From positions 3,481,001-3,545,000 of the forward strand of contig NZ_CP109446.1 of NCBI RefSeq assembly GCF_036227265.1: a stretch of DNA of 64,000 nucleotides. Reading direction: 5' to 3'. Positions 43,801-51,858 of the stretch are shown here, piece after piece. Under the pieces are notes generated by a model. It did no database searches. It had not been told where the DNA came from and was given only the letters and a program-made list of their open reading frames with translations. The DNA comes from Streptomyces sp. NBC_01476. GTDB lineage: Bacteria > Actinomycetota > Actinomycetes > Streptomycetales > Streptomycetaceae. The first letter of the stretch is position 1. Every line of letters begins with the position of its first letter. Both the position numbers and the translations under genes were made by a program.

Positions 43801-44050
43801 CTCGGTCAACTTCACCGTGGACGCCACCCATTCGCTCCCCGCCACGGTCACGGTCTCCTTCTGGGACCGCGACCGCTGGGTCCCGGTGAAGCACCCCGCC
43901 ATCACCTGGGCGACCGCCACCGACGCCCCGACCGTCATCACCTTCTCCCCCGTCCACACCGCGAGCCTGCGGCTGGACCTGACCAGTGCCGCCCCCGACA
44001 CCGCGGCGGGCGCTCAGCGCATCAGCGAACTCACCGCCAGCGCCGGCTGA
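40892..44050 (+). CDS. Secreted GH2 beta-galactosidase with C-terminal F5/8-like domain
   Basis: A 1052-residue enzyme. A Tat signal (NRRSFLIAGAAGAAVPALP) is followed by the GH2 sugar-binding domain (GWYRRSFTLP; NHPYGYTGFAFDLTDLL; SRWYSGSGIYRN), the Ig-like domain, and the TIM barrel. The acid/base Glu is in MMWSIGNEIP (about 458) and a likely nucleophile Glu is in FLFESESSS (about 541). After it come a DUF4982-like domain, an invasin/Big-like domain and a discoidin-like end (MLDGNPATGWSN). It should release terminal beta-galactose from plant or glycan polymers outside the cell. AGGAGG ribosome site; strong terminator after it. Confidence 0.88.
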   Translation: MPVNRRSFLIAGAAGAAVPALPGLTGTASAHSGPGRTDPARTAVPRTVDLADGWRFALVNPADITDPTGAYADAAAPDFDDSRWRAVHIPHDWSIEQTPSTAGGTSGGTGYLPGGLGWYRRSFTLPATVKGRRVSVEFDGVYMDSYVYCNGTLVGNHPYGYTGFAFDLTDLLHTDGRTANVIAVEVRNKLPSSRWYSGSGIYRNARLVITDPVHVARHGTYVTTPGLADTVNPAHGHGYATVRAQIGVVNASAAAVSATVVNTVRDRDNHQVARATSPLRLPVATGAQDITVELRVDRPELWSHATPQNRYTLETEVQVHGRTVDTYTTPFGLRYLTLDPDHGLFVNGEHTKIQGVDLHHDQGALGSAINYDAVLRQMTIMKSMGVNAFRTSHNPPSPEMIQVCEELGIVMMVEAFDCWHNGKNTYDYGRFFDANSASDIAEMVNAARNSPAVMMWSIGNEIPDSTSTAGLAMADGLISAIRALDTSRPIVIGSDKYRGLPAVGSAADLMLAKLDGLGLNYNTAASVDALHARYPHLFLFESESSSETSTRGTYQEPQHLNTGENYTPGKRATSSYDNNLASWTMSGEYGLKKDRDREFFAGEFLWSGTDYIGEPTPYGVFPVKASFFGAVDTAGFPKDMYYLFQSQWTSDPMVHLLPMDWTGHKPGETVEVWAYSNVDTVELYLNGRSLGVRRFDTKKTLDGRTYLETTEATGDDKTVTTGPYPGSYTSPNGSAGKLHLTWQVPFAAGELKAVARRHGRTVATDILRTAGDPHAIRLTPDRDSAVADGKSLVYVTAEVIDSRGVVVPGAGHLITFKVTGGSLAGLDNGRQESAERYQATTRTAFHGKALAIVRSGTGAGHLTVTASAPGLHSATASVRTTRANGAVVTTPPARFAPDPGPAAPVYPLADASYSGATSSLPAAMLDGNPATGWSNAFKKSATALLPAFSGARPEDWVSVTWDTARNIGAVSVNFTVDATHSLPATVTVSFWDRDRWVPVKHPAITWATATDAPTVITFSPVHTASLRLDLTSAAPDTAAGAQRISELTASAG

Positions 44051-44059
44051 CCCGCGCGG

Positions 44060-44096
44060 TGCGCCCCGGCCGGTACGCCGTACCGGCCGGGGCGCA
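44060..44096 (+). terminator. Strong hairpin terminator after beta-galactosidase
   Basis: A perfect 16-bp stem (TGCGCCCCGGCCGGTA and its complement) with a 5-base loop, 10 bases past the stop. Confidence 0.8.
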
Positions 44097-44218
44097 TCCC
44101 TGTCCGGACTCCGTCAACTCCGCGCGGCCTACGATCCTTTCGCCGGGGCAGTCTGCTTGACGACGGGCGGCCAATGACGTATCCGCGAGCCGCACCGAAC
44201 CGGGAGAAACGGACGCGC

Positions 44219-44593
44219 ATGAAGATCTTCGGCAGGGAACCCGCACTCTGGCTGGCGCTTGTCGCCGTCGCCGTCAAGCTCGCGACGGCCTTCGGGCTCG
44301 ACCTCACCAACGACCAGCAGGCCGTGATCAACGCGGTGGCCGCGGCGGTGGTCGGTGTGCTCGTCGCGTTCAGCGTCCACGACGGCATCAACGCCGCGAT
44401 CCTCGGCCTGGTCCAGGCAGGACTGGCGCTCGCGGCCGGCTTCGGCCTGCACTGGACCCCCGAGCAGCAGTCCACCGTCCTCAGCCTGACGGCAGCGGTC
44501 GTGGCCATGTGGACCCGCACCCAGGTGACCGCGAAGGTCCCCGCCGCGGCCGTCACCACTGCCCGCCCGGCGACAGCCGCCAAGGCCGCGTGA
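44219..44593 (+). CDS. Small holin-like membrane protein
   Basis: A 124-residue protein with three hydrophobic segments (LWLALVAVAVKLATAFGL; INAVAAAVVGVLVAFSV; ILGLVQAGLALAAGFGL) and a basic tail. Size and layout resemble phage-type holin-like or small unknown actinobacterial membrane proteins. The ATG at 44219 follows GGGAGA at 11 bases. No phage genes are nearby. Function unknown. Confidence 0.5.
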   Translation: MKIFGREPALWLALVAVAVKLATAFGLDLTNDQQAVINAVAAAVVGVLVAFSVHDGINAAILGLVQAGLALAAGFGLHWTPEQQSTVLSLTAAVVAMWTRTQVTAKVPAAAVTTARPATAAKAA

Positions 44594-44601
44594 GGACGGC
44601 C

Positions 44602-44705
44602 TGAAGCAACTGCGTGAAGCAGTTGCCTGAACCAGCCGCCTGAACCAGCTGCGTGAACCGGCCGCTTGAAACAGCTCGCTGAACCACCTTCCTGAACCAG
44701 CCCCG
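44602..44705 (+). repeat. 13-bp tandem repeat, eight copies
   Basis: Eight units of 13 bases, each starting TGAA (44602, 44615, 44628, 44641, 44654, 44667, 44680, 44693; the last is slightly degraded). The consensus is about TGAACCAGCCGCC. The first two units also form a perfect 8-bp hairpin (GCAACTGC, GTGAA, GCAGTTGC). It is non-coding, just after the small membrane protein gene. Confidence 0.85.
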
Positions 44706-44948
44706 CACGGCGTCCCCTTCCCCGCCGTCCCGTGCCCGCCTTCCGGCCGGGACGGCCGGAAGGACCGCTCCCCCGCGCCGGCCTCCGCCCCCGTCACCGG
44801 GGGCGGTGACGACCACCGATGCGGCAACCGGCAGGCTGTGCCTCGACGTTGTCGGCGACCGCCCGCAACCACGGCTTTTGGGGCCCGAGTTGCGCACGGG
44901 GGACTCCGGCCGGTATCCACAGCGGTAGAGCTGCAGGAAGGTGACGCC

Positions 44949-45845
44949 ATGGCCAGTCTCACCGGCGCCTGGAACCGGTCCGCACCCGGAAGGTTGTGGA
45001 AGCAGGCCGCCCACATCGAGTTGATGCACCGCTCGATGGGATTCGCCGCGCTCGGCTTCGTCACCTTGATGCCGCTGCTGGTGGTGGTCGCCGCCGCGAC
45101 CCCGTGGGAGAACCGCCCGGGCTTCGCGCAGTGGGTGGTCGACGGCATGGGCCTGGACTCCGACGGGACGCACAGCGTACGGAGCATGTTCGCGGCGCCC
45201 GGCAACGTACTGAGCGCGACCAGCGCGTGGAGCCTGGCGTCGCTGGCGTACTTCGGCCTCACCTTCGTGGCCAGCGTGGAGACCGGCTACCGGAAGATCT
45301 GGGACCTGCCGTCCGGGCCGTGGCACCGCGACTGGCGCCGGGCGATCTGGCTGGCGGTGCTCACCGCCTACCTCTTCTGCGAGTCGCAGAGCGCCACCGT
45401 GATGGGCAGCGGCGCCGTGCCGACCGTGATCCGCGCGGCCCTCACCTTCGTGCTCGGCGTCGTCTTCTTCGCCTGGGGCCAGCGGTTCCTGCTCGGCGGC
45501 GGGGTCAACGTACGCACCGCGCTGCCCGGCGCCGTCTTCACCATGCTCGGCCTGGCCGGCCTGCGGGTCTTCTCACACCTGTTCTTCGCACCGCTGGTCG
45601 TCAGCAACGCGGTCACCTACGGCCCGGTCGGCACCGTCCTGACCGTGGTGACCTGGCTGGTCGGCGTCGGCTTCGTGGTCTTCGGCGGCGCCCTGCTGGG
45701 CCGCCACGTCCGCGACGGGCGGATGCTGCGCAGGGGCGGCGAGATACCGCGCCCGCAGCAGCCGGAGGGGTGGTACGAGGTGCCGGAGGAAGTGACCCCC
45801 GGGGTGCTGTGGCGGTCGGACGGCGCGGGCGGCGCGATCGACTGA
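44949..45845 (+). CDS. YihY/BrkB-family membrane protein
   Basis: A 298-residue membrane protein with about six helices. The N-terminal amphipathic part (HIELMHRSMGFAALGFVTLM) and the central helices match YhjD/YihY/BrkB proteins. Function is not established for the family (once misannotated as RNase BN). The ATG at 44949 follows AGGAAGG at 8 bases. The C-terminal 40 residues are cytoplasmic and Pro/Glu-rich. The region between this gene and the preceding one holds the 13-bp repeat. Confidence 0.82.
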   Translation: MASLTGAWNRSAPGRLWKQAAHIELMHRSMGFAALGFVTLMPLLVVVAAATPWENRPGFAQWVVDGMGLDSDGTHSVRSMFAAPGNVLSATSAWSLASLAYFGLTFVASVETGYRKIWDLPSGPWHRDWRRAIWLAVLTAYLFCESQSATVMGSGAVPTVIRAALTFVLGVVFFAWGQRFLLGGGVNVRTALPGAVFTMLGLAGLRVFSHLFFAPLVVSNAVTYGPVGTVLTVVTWLVGVGFVVFGGALLGRHVRDGRMLRRGGEIPRPQQPEGWYEVPEEVTPGVLWRSDGAGGAID

Positions 45846-45929
45846 GCGGAGCCGGCGGTACGGCCCCGCCGGGTCACTCGGGTGTCGGCCCCGGCCGGCC
45901 GCCGGAGCGTATGCCGATCACGTCCGCGG

Positions 45930-47237
45930 TCAGGGACGGGTGGTGACCGGCTTCAGGTCGCCGATGACACCGATGCGGATGCCGAGCCAGGGGTAGATGT
46001 GGTCGAACAGGACGTTGTCCTGCGGCTGGAGACCGATCGCGGACGGCCACATCTGGAAGGCCGGCGCGTTGGAGATGCCGCCGTGCAGACGCCGCCAGAC
46101 GCGGCCGAGGCTCTCCCCGGACGGCGGCGGGGTGATGGTGTCGGTCCACTCGACCGCGTTGCCGCCCTGGTCGAGGGTGCCCCACGGTGAAGTGGCCGCG
46201 GCCTGGCCGACCGTGCCGAGGCTGCCCTGGTAGAGCTGCCCGTAGGTGGTCGGGTCGAGGCCCAGCGGATTGACGGTGGAGCAGGCCGCGGGCCGCACCT
46301 CGCCCGGGCACCAGCTCGGCGCCGGGAGACCGGAGGCGTGGTAGGAGGCCAGCGGCTGGGTCGCCGCGTTGGTGACGTCGCCGGTGGTGGGGTTGAGCAC
46401 GGTGGGGGCCGGGGCGGTCGCGTCGCCGTCACCGAAGACACCGGCGTTGGTCGGGTACTTCCAGTACGAGTACGTGCCCCCGCCGTGCGGGTCGTAGTAC
46501 GCCGCCTTGATCCACTCGTCCTGGCTCGGCACGACGAAGCCGGACCGGTGCGCCCGGGTCGCGTCCGGCCGGGCGAGGTCGTACATCCCCCGCTCGGTGT
46601 CCGCCGAGAGACCGACCTTGTAGGTGACGTAGTCGAAATCGCCGCTGCTGGTCGCCTGCTTCGACAACACCCGCCCGTTGTAGAGGGAGTTGACAAAGCG
46701 CGCGGCCCGCAGGAAGTTGGCGAAACCGTACGGCTTGTCGGCCCATTCGGGATACGCCACCGTGTAGTGACTGCCCCGGCGGGCGCCCGCCGAGAAGTTG
46801 ATCTGGCCGTACTTGGGCCACGCCGTCGAGCTCTCGGTCCCGTCGTAGAGGTCGTGCGGGTCGCTGCCCCCGGGGTCGGCGGTGTTCAGGAACGCCACCC
46901 ACTGACCGACCGTGACTTCGAGCTGCCCGATCTCGTAGGGGCGGCTGACGCCGCCGACCATCTGGCAGCCGGACGAGGAGGCGGGGGCGTCGGCGCACGA
47001 CTGGTAGACGGCGTCCGTGAACGGGACCACGCCCACCGCGGGGTTGCCGGGTGCGCCGACCTTGGCCGTGGTCACCGTGATGACGGAGCCCCGGGCGGGG
47101 GTGCCGCCCGCCGGGGCATGGGGCTCGGCGGACGCCGGGCCGGAGCCGGCGAGCGCCGAAGAGGCGAGGAGCGCGGCGAGGCCGGAGGCCGCCAGGACGG
47201 ACCTGCTGAGGCGACTGCGGCGGGCGGGGAAGTGCAT
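45930..47237 (-). CDS. Secreted FGE-fold (SUMF1/EgtB/PvdO-like) protein
   Basis: A 435-residue protein with a Sec signal ending around SGPASA. The FGE-sulfatase fold is recognised from YEIGQLEVTVGQWVAFLNT, FVVPSQDEWIKAAYYDP, LDQGGNAVEWTDTI and the last strand. The active-site Cys pair of true formylglycine-generating enzymes is missing: the place reads VWRRLHGGISNAPAF. It therefore is more likely a binding or other non-haem-iron type protein. It lies on the same strand as two IPT/TIG repeat genes. Confidence 0.78.
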   Translation of the reverse strand: MHFPARRSRLSRSVLAASGLAALLASSALAGSGPASAEPHAPAGGTPARGSVITVTTAKVGAPGNPAVGVVPFTDAVYQSCADAPASSSGCQMVGGVSRPYEIGQLEVTVGQWVAFLNTADPGGSDPHDLYDGTESSTAWPKYGQINFSAGARRGSHYTVAYPEWADKPYGFANFLRAARFVNSLYNGRVLSKQATSSGDFDYVTYKVGLSADTERGMYDLARPDATRAHRSGFVVPSQDEWIKAAYYDPHGGGTYSYWKYPTNAGVFGDGDATAPAPTVLNPTTGDVTNAATQPLASYHASGLPAPSWCPGEVRPAACSTVNPLGLDPTTYGQLYQGSLGTVGQAAATSPWGTLDQGGNAVEWTDTITPPPSGESLGRVWRRLHGGISNAPAFQMWPSAIGLQPQDNVLFDHIYPWLGIRIGVIGDLKPVTTRP

Positions 47238-47512
47238 CGGCGAACCCTTTTCAGCCAGGACGGCCCGCCCCTGAGCGAAGGAACTGCTGGAAGCGGCCCG
47301 GTCAGCACGGACGAGTTCTCGCCACGCTAGCCCCGGTCACTACGCTCCGCGTCCACCGCCTCACGTAAAGCACCCGGAGGGCTCATCCCGCGCCTCGCCC
47401 GCCGCCGTCACTCCCCCGCCCCGCCTGCTTCCCTCGCCCCGCCCGACCGCACCGCCGCCGTCACTCCCTGCCTCGCCCGCCTCCCTCGCCCCGCCCGACC
47501 GCACCGCCCCCC

Positions 47513-48814
47513 TCAGATCTCGGGCGGCGCCGGCCGGGTGAAGACGACCCCGTTGCTGGTGCCGGCCGGGGTGACCACGGTGACGCTGACCGTCCCGCTC
47601 GGACCGGGCGGCACCGCCGCGGTGAGCACGCCGTCCGAGATGACGGTGAAAGCCGCCGGCACAGCGCCGAAGAGCACCGCGGTGGCACTTGTCAGGCCCG
47701 TCCCGGTGAGCGTCACCACCGTGCCCGCGGCCGAACTCCCCTGGTTCGGCGTCACCGCGGTCAGCACGGGGGCCACCAGATAGGTGTACGCCAGGCCGTT
47801 GCTCGTACCCCCCGGGGCGACGACGGTGATGGCGACCGCTCCCGCCGCCCCGGGGGGTGCGACGGCGTTGATCTGTACGTCGGAGACGACCGTGAACCCC
47901 GCCATGGCGGCGCCGAACCGCACCGCGCTCGCCGCGACCAGGCCGGTGCCGGTGAGCACCACCGTGTTGCCGCCGGCGGTGGGTCCGGAGGCGGGGGCGC
48001 GGTCGGTGAGCACGGGCGCGGCGAGGTAGTAGTAGGAGACATCACCGGAGGTCGTGCCGCCCGGGGTGACCACGGTGACGGGCACAGCCCCCGCGGAACC
48101 GGTGGGCACGACGGCGGTGATCTGGGTCGACGACACCACGGTGAACGAAATCGCCGGGCGCCCGCCGAAGTTGACCGCGCTCGCCGCACCGAGATTGCTG
48201 CCGGTCAGGGTGACGGTGTTGCCGCCGGGCAGGCCCCCCTGGTTCGGTGTCACCGCGGTCAGCGTCGGCACCCCCACGTAGGAGTAGGGGACACCCGCGC
48301 TCGTACCGCCCGGCGTGGTGATCGTGACGTTGACCGTACCCAGCACGCCGGCCGGGGCGACCGCGGTGACCTGGGTCGACGACACAACGGCGAAGGCGGC
48401 GAGGGTGGTTCCGAAGCGGACCGCCGTGGCGCCGTTGAAGCCGCTGCCGTTCAGCGTGACGGTGTTGCCGCCGGTCACCGGGCCCTGATTCGGCACCAGG
48501 GAGGTGATCACGGGGGTCGCGATCGTGTACACGAAACCGATGCCGTTGCTGGTGCCACCGGTGGTGGTGACGACGATCTGCACCGATCCCGATCCGGGCG
48601 GCGCGATCGCGGTGATCTTGGTCGCGGAGTTCACGGTGTACGAACTCGGGACGCCGCCGAAGGTCACCGCCGTCACATCGGTGAACCCGGTGCCGGTCAG
48701 GGTGACCGAGGTGCCGGCCACCCCCGAGACCGGAGTGCTGACGTTGATCGTGGGGGCGACCAGGGCTGCCAGTGCCGCTGGGCCGGCGGGCGGTGAGCTG
48801 TGCGGAGTCTCCAT
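47513..48814 (-). CDS. IPT/TIG repeat protein, five repeats, no signal peptide
   Basis: A 433-residue protein built of five IPT/TIG beta-sandwich repeats of about 80 residues. Each has a version of PNQGPVTGGNTVTLNGSGF and ends with TTPGGTSAGVPYSY. The N-terminal 25 residues (METPHSSPPAGPAALAAL) do not form a signal peptide. The ATG at 48814 follows GAGGAG at 6-7 bases. Such repeats are usually extracellular adhesive or carbohydrate-linked modules; how it would leave the cell is not visible. Confidence 0.85.
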   Translation of the reverse strand: METPHSSPPAGPAALAALVAPTINVSTPVSGVAGTSVTLTGTGFTDVTAVTFGGVPSSYTVNSATKITAIAPPGSGSVQIVVTTTGGTSNGIGFVYTIATPVITSLVPNQGPVTGGNTVTLNGSGFNGATAVRFGTTLAAFAVVSSTQVTAVAPAGVLGTVNVTITTPGGTSAGVPYSYVGVPTLTAVTPNQGGLPGGNTVTLTGSNLGAASAVNFGGRPAISFTVVSSTQITAVVPTGSAGAVPVTVVTPGGTTSGDVSYYYLAAPVLTDRAPASGPTAGGNTVVLTGTGLVAASAVRFGAAMAGFTVVSDVQINAVAPPGAAGAVAITVVAPGGTSNGLAYTYLVAPVLTAVTPNQGSSAAGTVVTLTGTGLTSATAVLFGAVPAAFTVISDGVLTAAVPPGPSGTVSVTVVTPAGTSNGVVFTRPAPPEI

Positions 48815-48866
48815 GGCTGTTCTCCTCGGTCGTACGGTGCTGCTTTCGTGACGGGGTAAGGGGGGA

Positions 48867-48906
48867 GCCGGCCGGCCGGGGTCGTGTACTTCCCCGGCCG
48901 GCCGGC
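48867..48906 (-). terminator. Strong hairpin between the two TIG genes
   Basis: A perfect 15-bp stem (GCCGGCCGGCCGGGG and its complement) with a 10-base loop, 36 bases past the upstream TIG gene stop and before the downstream TIG ATG. Confidence 0.7.
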
Positions 48907-48941
48907 CCTTCATGCGGTGTACGACGTGCGCCCGGTCAGGA

Positions 48942-49688
48942 TCAGATGCCGGGGCCTGCCGCGTAGGTGAAGGCACCCACGGCCGTGTCGGTCCCCGCCG
49001 GGTTGCTGACGGCGACGTCCACCGGTCCGGCGACTCCGGGCGGCGTCACTGCCGACACCGTGGTCGCGTTGATGACCGAGAACGGTGCCGGGGCTCCGTC
49101 GAAGGTGACCTGGTCGGTCGAGGCCAGGTTGGTGCCGGTGATGGTCACCGCGGTGCCACCGGAGGTGGGACCGCCGGCCGGGGCGACCGTGGCGACGGTC
49201 GGGTCGTCGATGTACGTGTACGACAGCCCGTTGTTGGTGCCGCCCGCGGTGGTCACGCTGACCCCGACAGGTCCGGCCGCGGCGCCCGCGGGCACCACGA
49301 CGCTGAGCACACTGTCCGACACCACGGTCGGTGCGACCGTGTTGGCACCGAAGGCCACCCCGGTGGCCGTGGAGAGGCCGGTGCCGTTGATGGTGATGGT
49401 GTTGCCGCCGGCGGTCGCCCCCGAGTTCTCGCTCAGGCTGGACTTGAACGGGGCCCCGACGTAGAAGAACGGGACCGGGTTGCTGGTGCCGCCGGGGGTG
49501 GTCACGGTCACGCCGACCGTGCCGGAGCCGGACGGCGAGACCGCCGTGACCTGAGTCGGGGAGACGTTGGTCACCGCGGTGCCGGGCCTCCCGCCGAACG
49601 TCACGGCGGTGGTGCCGCCGAGGTTCGTGCCGGTTACGGTGACGAGGGTTCCGCCACCGGTGGATCCCTGGTTCGGGCTGATAGGCAT
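48942..49688 (-). CDS. IPT/TIG repeat protein, three repeats, no signal peptide
   Basis: A 248-residue protein made almost wholly of three IPT/TIG repeats, starting directly MPISPNQGSTGGGTLVTV. It has no signal peptide and no anchor. The ATG at 49688 follows AGGAGG at 6 bases. It is a shorter sister of the next gene on the same strand; the pair probably arose by duplication. Function unknown. Confidence 0.85.
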   Translation of the reverse strand: MPISPNQGSTGGGTLVTVTGTNLGGTTAVTFGGRPGTAVTNVSPTQVTAVSPSGSGTVGVTVTTPGGTSNPVPFFYVGAPFKSSLSENSGATAGGNTITINGTGLSTATGVAFGANTVAPTVVSDSVLSVVVPAGAAAGPVGVSVTTAGGTNNGLSYTYIDDPTVATVAPAGGPTSGGTAVTITGTNLASTDQVTFDGAPAPFSVINATTVSAVTPPGVAGPVDVAVSNPAGTDTAVGAFTYAAGPGI

Positions 49689-49951
49689 GGTCGTCCTCCT
49701 GCTTGTCCCGCGTGGACTGGTCTGATGCTGTCGCCGTTCTGGAGATGTGCTGCTGGGCGCGGTCGGCGGCTCAAGGCCGGCGCCCCCACCCCACGCCAAC
49801 TGCGGGCAGGGGGTGGCGAATGCGGCCGGCCCGTCGCGGTCCTGATGCCGGGCAGCGCCCTGGAGTGTGACCACGGTCGGGGTCACGAGAGGTATCCGAA
49901 GTACGCGTCGTCACGCGCACCGCCGATAGGCGGCGGCGGTGGCCTCGCCAA

Positions 49952-49972
49952 CCGGTGTCAGTACGACACCGG
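49952..49972. promoter_or_regulatory. Inverted repeat upstream of TIG gene
   Basis: Perfect 8-bp arms with a 5-base spacer, about 265 bases upstream of the three-repeat TIG gene. It could be an operator or part of a hairpin. Confidence 0.4.
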
Positions 49973-50677
49973 CTGACGATCCAAGGACCCTCCACGGGGG
50001 TGCCCATCGCGACAGGGACGGCGCTATGCGCTGTCGAAGTCCTTGCGGCACAAGGACACTTGACGCTCAGGCCGATTGCCGCGCTTCCCCCGGAGAAGGA
50101 TGGGCGGCCCACCGGTTTGGATGACTTCATTAGCCCAGCAGGACGACAACAACACAAGGCATATGTACGGTAATCACCCGTTCGCCGGAGCGCAGGCGCG
50201 CGTGGGGGGCCGTTTCCGGCCACTCACCCCGAACTCGCGCCTGCCCAGCGCCCCCTGTACCCACTGCCCACGCCGGCTCCCGCCCCTTGCCGGGACGCGT
50301 CGGCCGCGCCCCGGAATTCTAGGTTCCCCCCGCGGGCGGGCGCGCGGGCGGAGTGGCGATGCGGGTTCCTTGACGGAGCGGTTCGCGAATCCGACCGGGT
50401 CGGGTGCGGCTTCTGCCAACGTGAGGGGGTTGGTTGATCACAGGGGGTGGTGGGCGGCCGGCCGGGGCGGTGGGCCAACTCCGTTGCGGGGGACGGCACT
50501 TCCGCTCCCGGGCGGGGCGACGGGGCTACGGGGCTGCCCGGGGGGACGCGGCGGGTTCGGCGTGCGGGGCACCGGCCGCGTCGGCACACCGACGGTTTTC
50601 GGACGGGGGTGGGGTCACGGCGGGCCTTGCGCGGGGGGCGGCGGAGGTCGCCGGCCTCCGTACCCCGTGGTCCGGGG

Positions 50678-50715
50678 GGCCGCGGAGGGCCGCGGAGGGC
50701 CGCGGAGGGCCGCGG
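50678..50715 (+). repeat. 10-bp tandem repeat
   Basis: Three perfect head-to-tail copies of CGCGGAGGGC (50681-50710) plus partial copies on both sides, about 50 bases upstream of the hydrolase start. Confidence 0.8.
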
Positions 50716-50753
50716 CCGGGACCGTACCCCGTCGGTCGCCGGAGCCCCTGACG

Positions 50754-50759
50754 TAGGTT
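50754..50759 (+). promoter_or_regulatory. Leaderless -10 box for alpha/beta hydrolase
   Basis: TAGGTT, then exactly 6 bases (CTCCCC), then ATG at 50766. No Shine-Dalgarno sequence. Confidence 0.6.
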
Positions 50760-50765
50760 CTCCCC

Positions 50766-51638
50766 ATGAGAAAACTCCACCTCGCCGATGGCCGGACCCT
50801 GGAATACCTGGTGGCCGGCCCCGCAGACGGGATACCCCTGGTCCTGCACAACGGCACACCGTCCGGGGCGAAGTTCTTCGAGCCGATGGTCGCGACAGCG
50901 GCACGGCACGGCCTGCGGGTCGTGGTGCACAGCCGGCCCGGGTACGGGGACTCGTCGCCGCGGCCCGGCCGTACGGTCGCCTCCGTGGCGGCGGACGTCA
51001 CCGCCGTCCTGGACGAGCTGGGCGCCGACCGTTTCCTCACCGTCGGCTGGTCCGGCGGCGGCCCGCACGCGCTGGCCTGCGCCGCGCTGCTGCCCGGCCG
51101 CTGCGTCGCCGCCGCCACCGTGGCCGGCGTCGCCCCGTACGCCGCCGACGGCCTCGACTGGCTGGACGGCATGGGCGCGGAGAACATCGAGGAGTTCGGC
51201 GCGGCCGTCGCCGGGGAGGCACCGCTGACCGCGTTCCTGACCGCCCAGGTCCCCGGCCTCGCCGCCGTGCGGGCCGACGAGATCGCCGCCGCGCTGGGCG
51301 ATCTCGTGTCCCAGGTGGACCGCGACGCGCTCACCGACGAGTTCGCCGAGTACACGGCGGCGCTCTTCCGCGAGGCCGTCGCAGGCGGCGTCGCCGGCTG
51401 GCGCGACGACGACCTGGCCTTCATCGGCGACTGGGGCTTCGACCTCGGCGCCCTCAAGACCCCGGTCTCGGTCTGGCAGGGCGCCGAGGACCGCATGGTC
51501 CCGTACGCCCACGGCCGCTGGCTGGCCGACCGGCTGCCCACCGCGACGGCTCACCTCAAGGCCACCGAGGGCCACTTGTCGTTGATGCTCAACGCGTTCG
51601 ACGCGATTGTCGCCGACCTGGCCAGGCACCTTCCCTGA
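50766..51638 (+). CDS. Alpha/beta hydrolase
   Basis: A 290-residue cytoplasmic hydrolase. The fold is visible from PLVLHNGTPSG (oxyanion), VVHSRPGYGDSSPRPGRTV, the nucleophile elbow VGWSGGGPHALA (Ser about residue 95), the acid in WQGAEDRMVPY and the His in TEGHLSL. It is full length for the family. Substrate unknown. It converges on hemC with a 220-base gap. Confidence 0.88.
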   Translation: MRKLHLADGRTLEYLVAGPADGIPLVLHNGTPSGAKFFEPMVATAARHGLRVVVHSRPGYGDSSPRPGRTVASVAADVTAVLDELGADRFLTVGWSGGGPHALACAALLPGRCVAAATVAGVAPYAADGLDWLDGMGAENIEEFGAAVAGEAPLTAFLTAQVPGLAAVRADEIAAALGDLVSQVDRDALTDEFAEYTAALFREAVAGGVAGWRDDDLAFIGDWGFDLGALKTPVSVWQGAEDRMVPYAHGRWLADRLPTATAHLKATEGHLSLMLNAFDAIVADLARHLP

Positions 51639-51858
51639 TCTCTGCCTGGCCCTCCCTGTTCGTCGGGCGGCCCGCGTCCGGTCACCACCTATGGGTGCTC
51701 CGGGCGCTCCGGGCCCGGGCCGCCCGACGCGGTTGGCCGGGGTTCCGTCCCGGCACAGACGTACCCGGGCCACCGGAAGCGGCCGGGGTACGGGCCCGTG
51801 GGCCACTCCACTCCGCAGGTTCGCCCGTGCCAGGCGCGGAACGGCTGCCGCCTCCCGG

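Larger units (their letters stand above)
49689..50765. other. 1.08-kb intergenic region
   Basis: Lies between the divergent TIG gene and the alpha/beta hydrolase. It holds an inverted repeat at 49952-49972 (CCGGTGTC, AGTAC, GACACCGG), a less GC-rich patch around 50110-50170 that may be a gene remnant (72-codon frame at 49955-50173), and a 10-bp tandem repeat at 50678-50715. No convincing full gene was found. Confidence 0.5.

Noticed and set aside
41050-44160. 1036-codon plus-strand frame inside the beta-galactosidase gene
   Set aside because: It is the second frame of a gene with clear GH2 motifs; composition is typical of a shadow frame.
44219-44593. Prophage holin
   Set aside because: No endolysin, structural or replication phage genes lie nearby; only the size and hydrophobic pattern fit.
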